Origin: Paenibacillus endophyticus
GTDB lineage: Bacteria > Bacillota > Bacilli > Paenibacillales > Paenibacillaceae
Assembly (NCBI RefSeq): GCF_014192395.1
Contig: NZ_JACHXW010000003.1
Location: 124,001 to 188,000, forward strand
Direction of reading: 5' to 3'
Length of the DNA stretch: 64,000 bases
Part shown: positions 16,740 to 24,837 of the stretch, one piece after another
Position numbering within the stretch: position 1 is the first letter of the stretch
Layout: each line of letters starts with the position of its first letter
Program-made: the position numbers and the translations under genes
Notes under the pieces: generated by a model
The model's input: only the letters and a program-made list of their open reading frames with translations
What the model was told of the DNA's origin: nothing
The model's database searches: none

Positions 16740-17453
16740 ATGAAAGCAAAAAAAATAATCGCAGCGCTACTCGGAATTGCACTCGTTCTATGCGTATTGG
16801 AGTACAAGGGCATCATATGGCATAACAGTTTGTTTGCTATGAAATATGAGGTTAGGGGACTCGATGTCTCCCATTATCAAGGAAAGGTGAACTGGACTGC
16901 GGTTGCCGATACGAATAAATATCAGTTCGTCTATATGAAGGCGACGGAAGGCCATGATTATGCCGATGACCGTTTTGCGCAAAATTGGGAGCGTGCCAAA
17001 GAAAACGGATTTCTGACGGGTGCTTATCATTTTTTCTCAACGAGAAGCAGCGGGGCGGAGCAAGCCGAGCATTTCATTAGCATCGTTCCTGTAGAGAAAG
17101 GCAGCATGCCTCCGGTCATCGATCTCGAAATCACATTGAACCATGATCCAGCGGTTATTGAACGAGAGCTTAAATCGATGATCGGCATGCTTGAAGCTGT
17201 GTATCATCAAAAACCCATTCTCTATGTTACGTATGATACTTACAACCAATATACGGCCACCGGATTCGAAAACTATGAAATCTGGATTCGGGATATTGTG
17301 AAGCACCCCGCTTTGAAAAACAAGCAGGAGTGGCTGCTTTGGCAATATTGCAATCGCGGGAGAGTAGATGGAATTGACGCATACGTCGACATTAACGTGT
17401 ATAACGGCACTCAAGCGGATTTTGATTTTAGATTTCGAAGATCAGCTCGTTAA
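16740..17453 (+). CDS. GH25 lysozyme (muramidase), membrane-anchored or secreted
   Basis: A 237-residue protein with an N-terminal hydrophobic segment (KKIIAALLGIALVLCVL) and one GH25 domain. Family landmarks are GLDVSHYQGKVNW with the catalytic-site Asp at the first strand, FVYMKATEGHDY, GAYHFF and PPVIDLEI with the second acidic pair. It is expected to hydrolyse the MurNAc-GlcNAc bond of peptidoglycan outside the membrane. There are no cell-wall-binding repeats. The start at 16740 has AAGGAGG 6 nt upstream. The convergent neighbour is the acetyltransferase gene; no clear terminator lies between them. Confidence 0.9.
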   Translation: MKAKKIIAALLGIALVLCVLEYKGIIWHNSLFAMKYEVRGLDVSHYQGKVNWTAVADTNKYQFVYMKATEGHDYADDRFAQNWERAKENGFLTGAYHFFSTRSSGAEQAEHFISIVPVEKGSMPPVIDLEITLNHDPAVIERELKSMIGMLEAVYHQKPILYVTYDTYNQYTATGFENYEIWIRDIVKHPALKNKQEWLLWQYCNRGRVDGIDAYVDINVYNGTQADFDFRFRRSAR

Positions 17454-17521
17454 TCAGAACAAAAAACACGACTACCCGCTATACGACGGGGAGCACGCTA
17501 TTTCCTGACGGCGGATACATT

Positions 17522-18220
17522 TTACGATAGATTTGTTTGTCTTCGGCGCAGCCAGTCGGGCTTGCCGTACACATAATGATGGTACAGTTCGCCTTCCATT
17601 GTTATTGTGCTTGAAAAAACAAAGCCGCTTTTTTGAATGACCCTGTTCGATGGCTCATTGGTTAGAAGGGCTGCCGCGTGAAGCTCGCACGTATCGGTAT
17701 TCGCAAATAAATAATCGCTTAAGCCTTGCGCGGCCTGCGTCGTGTAGCCCTTCCCGCGATGATCCTTGGAAATTGCAAACATGATTTGCCTCCCCTTCGC
17801 GGGAAACTCCTCCTTCACACCCGTACAGCACCAGCCGATGACTTCATCCGTTTCTTTCAAAACAATAACCATACGCAGGCGAAGCTCTCCGATCTGTCCG
17901 CCTGCGGCAACCGCATGCAGAAACGCTTTATTCTCCTTGATTTCATAATTGGATAACCAATCCATCCGCTGCTCTTTGCCAACGTTCCAGCCTGGCAGCC
18001 ATTCATGAATTTCCGGCTGCCAGGTGAGCATGTGAATCGCGTCCAAATCACGCCATTCATATTCACGCAGCAGAATGTCGGCGCAATCTATCGTAAATGA
18101 ATGATCCGCACAGCCAAAGCAATACAGCTCTCCACCAGCGGCAACGACTCCGTTCAGAAAACCGTCCAAACACCGTATATCCATGCCGCACTTGCGGCAC
18201 TTCCCAACATGCTCCTGCAT
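17522..18220 (-). CDS. GNAT acetyltransferase with N-terminal zinc ribbon
   Basis: A 232-residue fusion. Residues 1-45 contain two CxxC pairs (CRKCGMD and CFGCADH), the pattern of a zinc ribbon. Residues 50-225 are a GNAT domain of the RimJ/RimL type: LLREYEWRDLDAIH, the acetyl-CoA loop DHRGKGYTTQAAQGLSDY, and the C-terminal NEPSNRVIQKSGFVFSS. GNAT enzymes of this group acetylate N-termini or small amines; the ribbon may bind a protein or nucleic-acid partner. AGGAGG precedes the ATG. It lies downstream of the kinase-like gene with a 34-bp gap and may share its transcript. Confidence 0.85.
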   Translation of the reverse strand: MQEHVGKCRKCGMDIRCLDGFLNGVVAAGGELYCFGCADHSFTIDCADILLREYEWRDLDAIHMLTWQPEIHEWLPGWNVGKEQRMDWLSNYEIKENKAFLHAVAAGGQIGELRLRMVIVLKETDEVIGWCCTGVKEEFPAKGRQIMFAISKDHRGKGYTTQAAQGLSDYLFANTDTCELHAAALLTNEPSNRVIQKSGFVFSSTITMEGELYHHYVYGKPDWLRRRQTNLS

Positions 18221-18254
18221 AAGTCCTCCTTATGATGAACGCTTCAGCCGCTAT

Positions 18255-19121
18255 CTACAATGCCGCATCCCAAGCCGACTTGAATGCGCTGACCGAAGCG
18301 AATCTGCCTTCCCTATCGGGATTAACCGCTTGCATGGCAACGTTATAAAGCCGTTCGCAAGCGTCCCACTTCGCATAGGATCGATCCTGCTCTGAGCCTA
18401 GCAGTGCGAAAGCCGCAGCTCCCATCGTAAATACGTTAGACACTTCATCAATCGCAGCGCCCCTCACAAACTCCTCCGGCGACATAAAGCGCGAGGATCC
18501 CCATAATCTGCCCATCGTATTGATGAATGGCTTCTTCTGATAAACATCAATATCGCAAATTTTTATTTCATTTCTGCTGAAGTCGTAAAGCAGACTGCCG
18601 TCGTAAAAATCAACAGCCACAAAGCCTTGCTGCTCCATATAAGCATGGAAGGCAAATATGCGATCCAGTGCAAGCAGCCTTGTTGCTGGCGGCAGCTGCT
18701 TGAATCGAAAGTATGGAGAAGCTGGGTCCACATACTTCGCAGGAGGAGGAAATGACCAATGCGGATGGAGCGATTCCCCTTCAAACCATTGAAAAACAGC
18801 CGCATAACCCGCATCAAGCTCGATTCGATCAACCAGCTCAATCAGGGAGGGATGCTGCAATTGCTCATATAGCGGGATGGCGGATCGCAGGCGTGCGATC
18901 GCATCGTCCGTATTTCCGATGTAGGAAGCGAGTCTTGCACCTGCGTATTTCACGAAATATTTCCTGCCTGCTTTCTCGATACCGAAGCTGATATTGCCCG
19001 AGTCCTGCTGATCAAAAACTTGAAAAACGCTGCCTAGCTTCTTTATCCAACCAAAATCATGTTTTTCCTCTAATTGAAAGGTGACATGATCCAGCTCGTA
19101 AACGTATGGCTGTTGCGGCAT
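18255..19121 (-). CDS. Atypical serine/threonine kinase-like protein
   Basis: A 288-residue protein with a kinase fold but altered motifs. The ATP-lysine is likely in KYFVKYAG, the catalytic loop is VAVDFYDGSLLYDF in place of HRDxKxxN, and the metal-binding loop is KICDIDVYQ in place of DFG. The C-lobe has MSPEEFVRGAAIDEVSNVFT, like an APE motif and helix F. A recognisable group of Bacilli kinases shares the VDFYDGS form, so it may still be active. Substrate unknown. AGGAGG lies upstream of the ATG. The zinc-ribbon acetyltransferase gene follows on the same strand. Confidence 0.75.
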   Translation of the reverse strand: MPQQPYVYELDHVTFQLEEKHDFGWIKKLGSVFQVFDQQDSGNISFGIEKAGRKYFVKYAGARLASYIGNTDDAIARLRSAIPLYEQLQHPSLIELVDRIELDAGYAAVFQWFEGESLHPHWSFPPPAKYVDPASPYFRFKQLPPATRLLALDRIFAFHAYMEQQGFVAVDFYDGSLLYDFSRNEIKICDIDVYQKKPFINTMGRLWGSSRFMSPEEFVRGAAIDEVSNVFTMGAAAFALLGSEQDRSYAKWDACERLYNVAMQAVNPDREGRFASVSAFKSAWDAAL

Positions 19122-19240
19122 TTGCTGCCTCCTTCGTTCATTCGATTGTTCATGCGTAATTCCGCTTGCATCTATAATGGTTATAGCATACGGATATACA
19201 TATTTGTACCATTATCTGGATTGGATCAGCACAATAAAAA

Positions 19241-19268
19241 ACAGCTCAGGGAGTACTCCCTGAGCTGT
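19241..19268 (-). terminator. Terminator of the DUF92 gene
   Basis: A perfect 28-nt palindrome with arms ACAGCTCAGGGAGT and ACTCCCTGAGCTGT, followed on the minus strand by TTTTTTATT, 11 bp after the DUF92 stop codon. Confidence 0.9.
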
Positions 19269-19279
19269 TCACGGTCCGG

Positions 19280-20140
19280 TCATAGCAGCGCATGACCGAT
19301 CAGCCATGCTAGCGCGCCTGCGAATAACGACGACAGAAGGTTCACTCTGTCGTTGTTCAGCCAGGCGAAGCCGCGCACTTTCACCGCCGCGCTGCCGCAA
19401 TGCGCGGCGCGCTCGGTCTCGCTGCCGCATACCTGGCAGCGAAACATGGCCTGGCCGGTTGCGCCGAGCAGCGAGTCGGCGAAGGCACCGGCCAGGCCAG
19501 CGGCGGCCGCTGCGGCGATGTATGCCGCCGCTGCGCCGCCTAGCGTACCCGCAGCAGCCTCTGCAGGCTGCGGGGCCGCCAGCAGCAGCGCGGCAACGGC
19601 GCCGATGAAGACGGCGCCTGCGAGCGCTGCTGCGCTGCCGAGCGGCGTGACACCGCCGCTCGTGCCGGCCGTTACCGGCTTGCCGCTCGTCACCGATCGC
19701 GGCGCCGACTTGCTCAGCGCGCCGATCTCGGTGGCCCACGTATCGGCGTTCACGGCGGCCATCACGCCGATGTACGCGAACAGCCACCCTTGATCCGGCC
19801 AAATCGCGTGAGCGGCACATAGCAGCAAGCCTGCTCCGCCGTTCGCCCATACCTGACCGGCATCGCGGCGGCCGGTCTTCTCGTATTTCGCTTCAGCCAG
19901 CGCCTTGGTGCGGTGCTTCCTTTTGTAACGGGACCAAGCGCTCGAAGAAATAAAAAACGCGATTAACAAGCCGAACCATACAGGCTCTCCAAGCGTGACG
20001 AAGCCCGTCCCCATTACGACGGCCGACCATGCTCCAGAAAGGGACAGCGACCGTACGTGGTAAGCCGCTGCAGCCGCAAAACCGCTCGCCAGCAAACCAG
20101 CAAGCAGCCTAAGCCACCATTCATCTATCCATCCAACCAT
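19280..20140 (-). CDS. DUF92 (TMEM19/VTE6-like) membrane protein
   Basis: A 286-residue polytopic membrane protein of the DUF92 family. Landmarks are LSLSGAWSAVVMGTGFVTLG, GQVWANGGAGLLLC, NADTWATEIGALSKSAPR and GFAWLNNDRVNLLSS. Plant relatives include a phytyl-phosphate kinase, so a polyprenyl-phosphate kinase role is conceivable here. The middle is extremely Ala-rich and the DNA between about 19340 and 19760 is much more GC-rich than its surroundings; this produces long spurious frames on both strands. A CxxC pair (FRCQVCGSE) lies in a loop. AGGAGG precedes the ATG by 11 nt. Confidence 0.88.
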   Translation of the reverse strand: MVGWIDEWWLRLLAGLLASGFAAAAAYHVRSLSLSGAWSAVVMGTGFVTLGEPVWFGLLIAFFISSSAWSRYKRKHRTKALAEAKYEKTGRRDAGQVWANGGAGLLLCAAHAIWPDQGWLFAYIGVMAAVNADTWATEIGALSKSAPRSVTSGKPVTAGTSGGVTPLGSAAALAGAVFIGAVAALLLAAPQPAEAAAGTLGGAAAAYIAAAAAAGLAGAFADSLLGATGQAMFRCQVCGSETERAAHCGSAAVKVRGFAWLNNDRVNLLSSLFAGALAWLIGHALL

Positions 20141-20192
20141 GTAGCGGGCAACCTCCTGCTTTTCACTTCTGATTCGCCATATTGGGGCTGTG

Positions 20193-20218
20193 CGTATCCG
20201 ATCTATCGACCGGATACG
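20193..20218. other. Hairpin in the glycerophosphodiesterase-DUF92 gap
   Basis: CGTATCCG and CGGATACG form a perfect 8-bp stem with a 10-nt loop, 13 bp after the phosphodiesterase stop. There is no T-run on either strand, so it may be an mRNA 3'-end stabiliser or weak terminator. Confidence 0.35.
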
Positions 20219-20230
20219 TATGGCAGCCTT

Positions 20231-20956
20231 CTATACGCGAACCTCATGCCAGCGTTCCGGATAATTCGTACAAATCATGAGCTCGGGATCGAGAGCAGCA
20301 ATTTTGCGCATTGCACGCTTCTCGTTGATTGTCCATGCCATAATCTGAATGCCTGCTTCCTTCATCAGCGCTACGCGCTCCTTGTTCAGCTTCGTATAGC
20401 TGATCGAAAGGAAATCTGCTCCGAGCTCCTTCAGCTCCTTCGGCAGCGTATTGCGCCAGCCGTCAATAATGAGACCCGTGCGGATCTTGTCGGACAGCCG
20501 TTTCATTCGATACAGCGTACCTTCATGAAAGGAGGTGATCACGACCTCCTTCAACGCGTCGTAAGTCTCGATACATTCCAGCACTTTTTGTTCGATATGC
20601 GGGTAACGGATCCCATCCGTCTTCAGCTCGATGTTGAGCTTGCAGCGGCCGACCGCTTCCTGCAGCACTTGGGCCAGCGTCGGGACAGGCTCCCCTTGGT
20701 ATTTTTGCGAGAACCAATTTCCCGCGTCCAATGCCGTTATCTGGTCGGCAGTCAAGCTTTTCACATCGCCTTTGCCGTTCGTTGTTCTGCGCAGCGTGTA
20801 ATCGTGAATGACAACCGGAACATGATCCTTTGACAAATGAACGTCAATTTCGATCCATGCCACGTCTGGGTCTGCAAGCGCAAGACGGATGGCTGCCATC
20901 GTATTTTCCGGCGCGCGGCTAGACCAGCCTCGGTGCGCTACGCACGGATTGTGCAT
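20231..20956 (-). CDS. Glycerophosphodiester phosphodiesterase
   Basis: A 241-residue cytoplasmic GDPD without signal peptide. The TIM-barrel motifs are complete: VAHRGWSSRAPENTMAAIRL (catalytic His and Arg, then Glu-Asn), WIEIDVHLSKDHVPVVIHDYTLRRTTNG (metal-binding Glu and Asp, second His), LNIELKTDG, and the C-terminal MAWTINEKRAMRKI. It releases sn-glycerol 3-phosphate from deacylated phospholipids. The start at 20956 has AGAGAGG 11 nt upstream; a longer in-frame start lies inside the upstream gene without a site. It lies 28 bp after the CapA-like gene. Confidence 0.93.
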   Translation of the reverse strand: MHNPCVAHRGWSSRAPENTMAAIRLALADPDVAWIEIDVHLSKDHVPVVIHDYTLRRTTNGKGDVKSLTADQITALDAGNWFSQKYQGEPVPTLAQVLQEAVGRCKLNIELKTDGIRYPHIEQKVLECIETYDALKEVVITSFHEGTLYRMKRLSDKIRTGLIIDGWRNTLPKELKELGADFLSISYTKLNKERVALMKEAGIQIMAWTINEKRAMRKIAALDPELMICTNYPERWHEVRV

Positions 20957-20984
20957 GTTGCGATCATCCTCTCTAACCAAAGCA

Positions 20985-22313
20985 TTATTCAGATAGAAGC
21001 TTCCCATTTTCGGCCAGTTTTACCCCAAAAGAAATCGAAGTCAGGCGGTCAAGCACTGCTTTGGCTTGTTCTCCCTCCAGCGGGGTAGGCTGAGCATTCA
21101 CCGTGAACATCGGATGGAAGGTCATCTCACAGTCGCCATCCTTCGTGCACAAGGCGTCCAGAACGCCTGTCTCGCCTGCCGTTTCCTTCGGATATGAGCT
21201 GAAAATAAAGTTTCCTAAACTGTATGCGATCCATTTCCCTTTATACCTTTCAAACCCCTGAAGCACATGCGGGTGGCTGCCAATGACGAGATCCGCTCCG
21301 GCATCAATATATTGCTTGCCGAAGTCGGTTTGGTGCTTCTCCAGCTCAGTCACGCGCTCCTTGCCCCAATGGACCATGACAACGACGAGATCCGCTTCTT
21401 TTTTCGCTTTGGCAATGGCCTCAAGCGCACGTCGCGTATCATAGCTTTCCGCTACGCCCGGTACGTTTCTGTCCGCCTTCCACGAGTTGAACGGCACAAC
21501 GCGGCTTAATCCGATATAAGCAACCTTGATGCCCCGGACCTCTTTGATCACCGGAGCGAAAGCCTCCGTATCATTATTGCCGGCTCCCATATGCGAAATG
21601 CCCGCTTCATCCAAATGCTTCATTGTATCGAGCATGCCCTCCACGCCTTGGTCGAGTGCGTGATTGTTGGCCAAGCTCATGATGTCAAAGCCGGCATCGC
21701 GCATCGCTGGCAGCACCTCGGGTGATCCCTTAAAAACATAAGGAGTGCCCTCTACAGGTACTCCCCGTGTCGTAACCGGGAATTCCAGGTTGCCTGCCGT
21801 AATGTCGGGCTCGCTCAAATATAGCATGGAAGGCTGATAAAGAAAGGGATAACCCTCCTTAGCCGTGATGGCGCTGACATAATCCGCAACGAGCAAATCC
21901 CCTACAAACGATAGACTGATCCGCTCCCCGGCAGCAGGATCGTCTTCAGGCGCGACGATGGCCTCTCCGTCTTCAGGCGTGATATTTGCCTCTCCGTTAT
22001 CCGCAGCAGGGAGTCCATTCTCCTGCTCATTGCCGATGTTGGAGTCAGGTGTATCAGCAATAGAGCCAGGCTCCTCTTCGCCTTCGACAGACTCATTCTG
22101 ATCCGCCGGCTTCGTTTCCGCTTGGTTTACGGATTCGCTGTCCCCGCTGCCGAACATGTCCTTCACTTTATCGGAATTCGCTGCTGCCAGCCAAGCGCCA
22201 AGCACGACTATAATCACGCCTAACAGTGTGAAGTTAAGTATAATGATTCTACGAAGCCGTTTCTTGCGTTTAAGCTTGTCCTGCTGATGTGATTCGGAAC
22301 GTGATATTTGCAT
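20985..22313 (-). CDS. CapA-family membrane-anchored metallophosphoesterase-like protein
   Basis: A 442-residue protein with a basic cytoplasmic N-terminus (KLKRKKRLRR), one membrane segment (IIILNFTLLGVIIVVLG), an acidic Glu/Asp/Pro-rich spacer with imperfect repeats to about residue 130, and an outward-facing CapA domain. Family motifs are SFVGDLLVADY, NNHALDQGVEGMLDTM, VVVMVHWGKER and GADLVIGSHPHVLQG with FSLGNFIF-like SLGNFIFSS. CapA/PgsA proteins take part in poly-gamma-glutamate production, but no pgsB or pgsC is nearby, so its polymer is uncertain. Start at 22313 with GAGGAG 9 nt upstream. Confidence 0.88.
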   Translation of the reverse strand: MQISRSESHQQDKLKRKKRLRRIIILNFTLLGVIIVVLGAWLAAANSDKVKDMFGSGDSESVNQAETKPADQNESVEGEEEPGSIADTPDSNIGNEQENGLPAADNGEANITPEDGEAIVAPEDDPAAGERISLSFVGDLLVADYVSAITAKEGYPFLYQPSMLYLSEPDITAGNLEFPVTTRGVPVEGTPYVFKGSPEVLPAMRDAGFDIMSLANNHALDQGVEGMLDTMKHLDEAGISHMGAGNNDTEAFAPVIKEVRGIKVAYIGLSRVVPFNSWKADRNVPGVAESYDTRRALEAIAKAKKEADLVVVMVHWGKERVTELEKHQTDFGKQYIDAGADLVIGSHPHVLQGFERYKGKWIAYSLGNFIFSSYPKETAGETGVLDALCTKDGDCEMTFHPMFTVNAQPTPLEGEQAKAVLDRLTSISFGVKLAENGKLLSE

Positions 22314-22408
22314 GGAAGATGGCTCCTCTATCATAGAAATTAGTTATGAATAGTTAGACTCTTCCATTATAGCAACGAACCGCCTGCTAGAGGAAAACAA
22401 ATATTGCT

Positions 22409-23887
22409 TTAAGGATTCAATATGGCTTGTGCCGCCTCTTTGCCCTGTCTGATGCAATCCGGAAGCCCCACGCCGTCAAAAGCTGCGCCGGTTATCCATA
22501 CGCCCGGCAGCTCCTGTTCGAAGCGTTCCCGGAGCCGCTTCATATTGGTTACATGTCCTACCGGATATTGCGGCATCGATTTCGGCAGTCTTGTAATTTC
22601 GACAAAATTCGGCTCTGCTTTAATGCCCATCGTCTCTTCGATATCGCGGCGCACCGCCTTGGTCAACTCGGCATCGGGCAGCTTGACGCAGTCCTCATCG
22701 CCGGAGCGGCCTACATAGCAGCGCAGCAGAACTTTATCATCCGGGCTCGTATGCAGCCACTTATTAGATGTCCATGTGCAAGCGGTAATCCGCAAGCCTT
22801 CGGAGCGAGGCACGACAAAGCCCGAACCGTCAAAATCAAGTCCGAACGTCGATTTCTCGAATGCCATGACGACGTTAGCTACGGATACGTAATTGACAGC
22901 CCGCAGCTCGCTGCAATCCGCTAACGGTTCAAGCAAATCTGCCGCGTTATACGCCGGTGCCGTCATGACAATGCGATCCGCTTGCAGCTTCTCGCCGCTG
23001 TCGAGCACGATTTCGTATCTGGCTCCTTCGACAGTCTCGTTGTTGCTGCCTCCTGCACTTGCATGGTGCTCATCATTTCGATGAATGGCTGTTACCTTTG
23101 TCCCCAGACGCCGATCTGCTTTGCTCAGTGCTTGATCCAGCGCTTGGACAAGCGTGGACAAGCCTCCCTTAAAGGTCAAAAAGGTTCCGCCCTTTGCAAC
23201 GGCAGGCAGAGCACCAGCAGCCGCGGTTGCTCTGCGGTTATGCTGCATGCCGCGGATCAAGCTTCCGTGCTTTCGCTCGGATGCCGCAAATTGCGGAAAG
23301 GTTGCCAGAAGGCTAAGCTTCTTCAGATCTCCGGCATAAATGCCCGCTAGCAGCGGCTCGGCAATTCGGCGCATAACCTGATTGCCGACGCGTCGCTCCA
23401 GAAATCCTCCCAGCGATTCATCCGTCTCCTCCTTGCGCACCGGAATCACCAGGTCCATAAGTGCGCGCAGCTTGCCGCCCCAAGACAGCAAGCCCGTTTT
23501 TACGAATGGCGCGATTTCGGTAGGTATGCCAAGAACAAGCCCCGCAGGCATCGGAAACAGCTTCCGCTCATGCAGAATATATGTTTTTTTCGCTCCGGGA
23601 TTGGTCGTTGTCAGTTCTTTCTCTAGGCCAAGCTCCGTTGCCAAATCAATGATAGCTAGCTTGCGAGCCAAAAAAGAATCCGGCCCTTTCTCGATGACGA
23701 AACCGTCACGCTGCAGCGTATTTATTTTACCGCCAAAAACAGGAGCGCTGTCTACGATAGTTAGTTCAAGCTCCCTGCCCTGCCGCTCCGCTTCCCGCTG
23801 CAAATAAAAAGCGGAGCTCAGTCCGCTGATCCCCCCGCCAATAATGACAATTCGATCAGGCTTTCCGATTCTCCGCATCTCGTTCAT
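22409..23887 (-). CDS. hemY: Coproporphyrinogen III oxidase / protoporphyrinogen oxidase (HemY/CgoX)
   Basis: The 492-residue FAD enzyme of the HemY type. The dinucleotide-binding motif IVIIGGGISGLSSAFYLQRE is at residue 13, followed by VFGGKINTLQRDGF and KGPDSFLARK; the C-terminus has the second FAD motif GVWITGAAFDGVGLPDCIRQ. In Bacillota it oxidises coproporphyrinogen III to coproporphyrin III (CgoX). It overlaps hemH by 4 nt (ATGA), so the genes are translationally coupled. It is the last gene of the hemEHY operon, and no clear terminator separates it from the capA-like gene 95 bp downstream. Confidence 0.95.
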   Translation of the reverse strand: MNEMRRIGKPDRIVIIGGGISGLSSAFYLQREAERQGRELELTIVDSAPVFGGKINTLQRDGFVIEKGPDSFLARKLAIIDLATELGLEKELTTTNPGAKKTYILHERKLFPMPAGLVLGIPTEIAPFVKTGLLSWGGKLRALMDLVIPVRKEETDESLGGFLERRVGNQVMRRIAEPLLAGIYAGDLKKLSLLATFPQFAASERKHGSLIRGMQHNRRATAAAGALPAVAKGGTFLTFKGGLSTLVQALDQALSKADRRLGTKVTAIHRNDEHHASAGGSNNETVEGARYEIVLDSGEKLQADRIVMTAPAYNAADLLEPLADCSELRAVNYVSVANVVMAFEKSTFGLDFDGSGFVVPRSEGLRITACTWTSNKWLHTSPDDKVLLRCYVGRSGDEDCVKLPDAELTKAVRRDIEETMGIKAEPNFVEITRLPKSMPQYPVGHVTNMKRLRERFEQELPGVWITGAAFDGVGLPDCIRQGKEAAQAILNP

Positions 23888-24837
23888 TCCTTCCCAAGGC
23901 TAGCCAGTGCCTCGATGACCGACTCCGCCAACGTTTCCATATATAGTGGATCGCGATTGAGCATCGCGATTCGATCTAATGCCACATCCAGTTTCTTTGC
24001 AGCAGCCTGCGCTTCAATATCCAGATCATACAATACCTCCAAATGATCCGAAACAAAGCCAACCGGTGCGACAAGCACCGCTTTCACGCCTTCTTCCGCG
24101 AGCACAGGCAAGGTTTCCAAAATATCGGGACCAAGCCAAGGCTCGCGTGTCCGCCCCGCGCTTTGCCACGTAAACTGCCAGTCACTCACGTTCGCCGCTT
24201 TAGCAACCGCTGCTGAGGTTTCAAGCAGCTGCTGCTCGTAAGGATCGCCGAGCTCGCGAATCTTGACCGGCAAGCTGTGCGCGCTGAACAGCACCTTCAC
24301 CTTGTCTGCTCCCCCTGCCGCGGGCGCAAGTCTGGCTACGCCGTCTGCTACGCGTTCGGTCAGCGCCAGGAGCAGCTTCGGATGCATATGATATTGCTTA
24401 ACGAACGTCATTGTGATGCCAAGCTCATTCGCCTTCTCTTCTGCGCGCTTAATGTAGCTTCCTACGCTCATGGTGGAGAAATGCGGCGCCAATACGATTC
24501 CGACCGCTTCAGTGATGCCGTCGTTAGCCATCTGCTGAACGCCATCCTCAATGTACGGCTTCGCATGCTTCAAGCCTTGATAACAGCTGAATTGCCCAGG
24601 CGCCAGCTGCTCAAGCTTGTCCTGCAATCCGGCCACTTGTCCGTTCGTATTCTCGCGCAGCGGGAATACGCCGCCTACAATCGCTTCGTATCGTCCTTTG
24701 AGCTCGGCCAGCAGCTCTGGCGTTGGTGCATTGCCTCTACGGATATGCGTGTAATACGCTTCAACGTCATCCATCGACTCTGGTGTGCCATAAGACATAA
24801 CCAATACGCCGATCCGTTTGCCATCATGCTTAGACAT
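23884..24837 (-). CDS. hemH: Coproporphyrin ferrochelatase (HemH/CpfC)
   Basis: A 317-residue ferrochelatase that inserts Fe2+ into coproporphyrin III in the Gram-positive haem route. Motifs are GVLVMSYGTPESMDDVEAYY at the start, VLAPHFSTMSVGSY with the metal-site histidine, KVLFSAHSLPVKI and WLGPDI, then APVGFVSDHLEVLYDLDIEA with the second conserved histidine and glutamate. The start at 24837 has AAGGAGG 6 nt upstream; it overlaps the end of hemE by 8 nt, and its stop overlaps the hemY start by 4 nt. A longer in-frame start lies within hemE and is rejected. Confidence 0.95.
   Translation of the reverse strand: MSKHDGKRIGVLVMSYGTPESMDDVEAYYTHIRRGNAPTPELLAELKGRYEAIVGGVFPLRENTNGQVAGLQDKLEQLAPGQFSCYQGLKHAKPYIEDGVQQMANDGITEAVGIVLAPHFSTMSVGSYIKRAEEKANELGITMTFVKQYHMHPKLLLALTERVADGVARLAPAAGGADKVKVLFSAHSLPVKIRELGDPYEQQLLETSAAVAKAANVSDWQFTWQSAGRTREPWLGPDILETLPVLAEEGVKAVLVAPVGFVSDHLEVLYDLDIEAQAAAKKLDVALDRIAMLNRDPLYMETLAESVIEALASLGKE

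Noticed and set aside
19269..19850. 193-codon Arg-rich open frame, and large plus-strand frames at 19306-19793.
   Set aside because: Both are by-products of the GC-rich DUF92 gene; composition is unlike any real protein of the window.
20057..20833. 258-codon plus-strand frame.
   Set aside because: It runs antisense through the well-supported glycerophosphodiesterase gene.
20985..22313. Poly-gamma-glutamate capsule operon.
   Set aside because: Only the CapA-like protein is present; no pgsB, pgsC or pgsE genes adjoin it.
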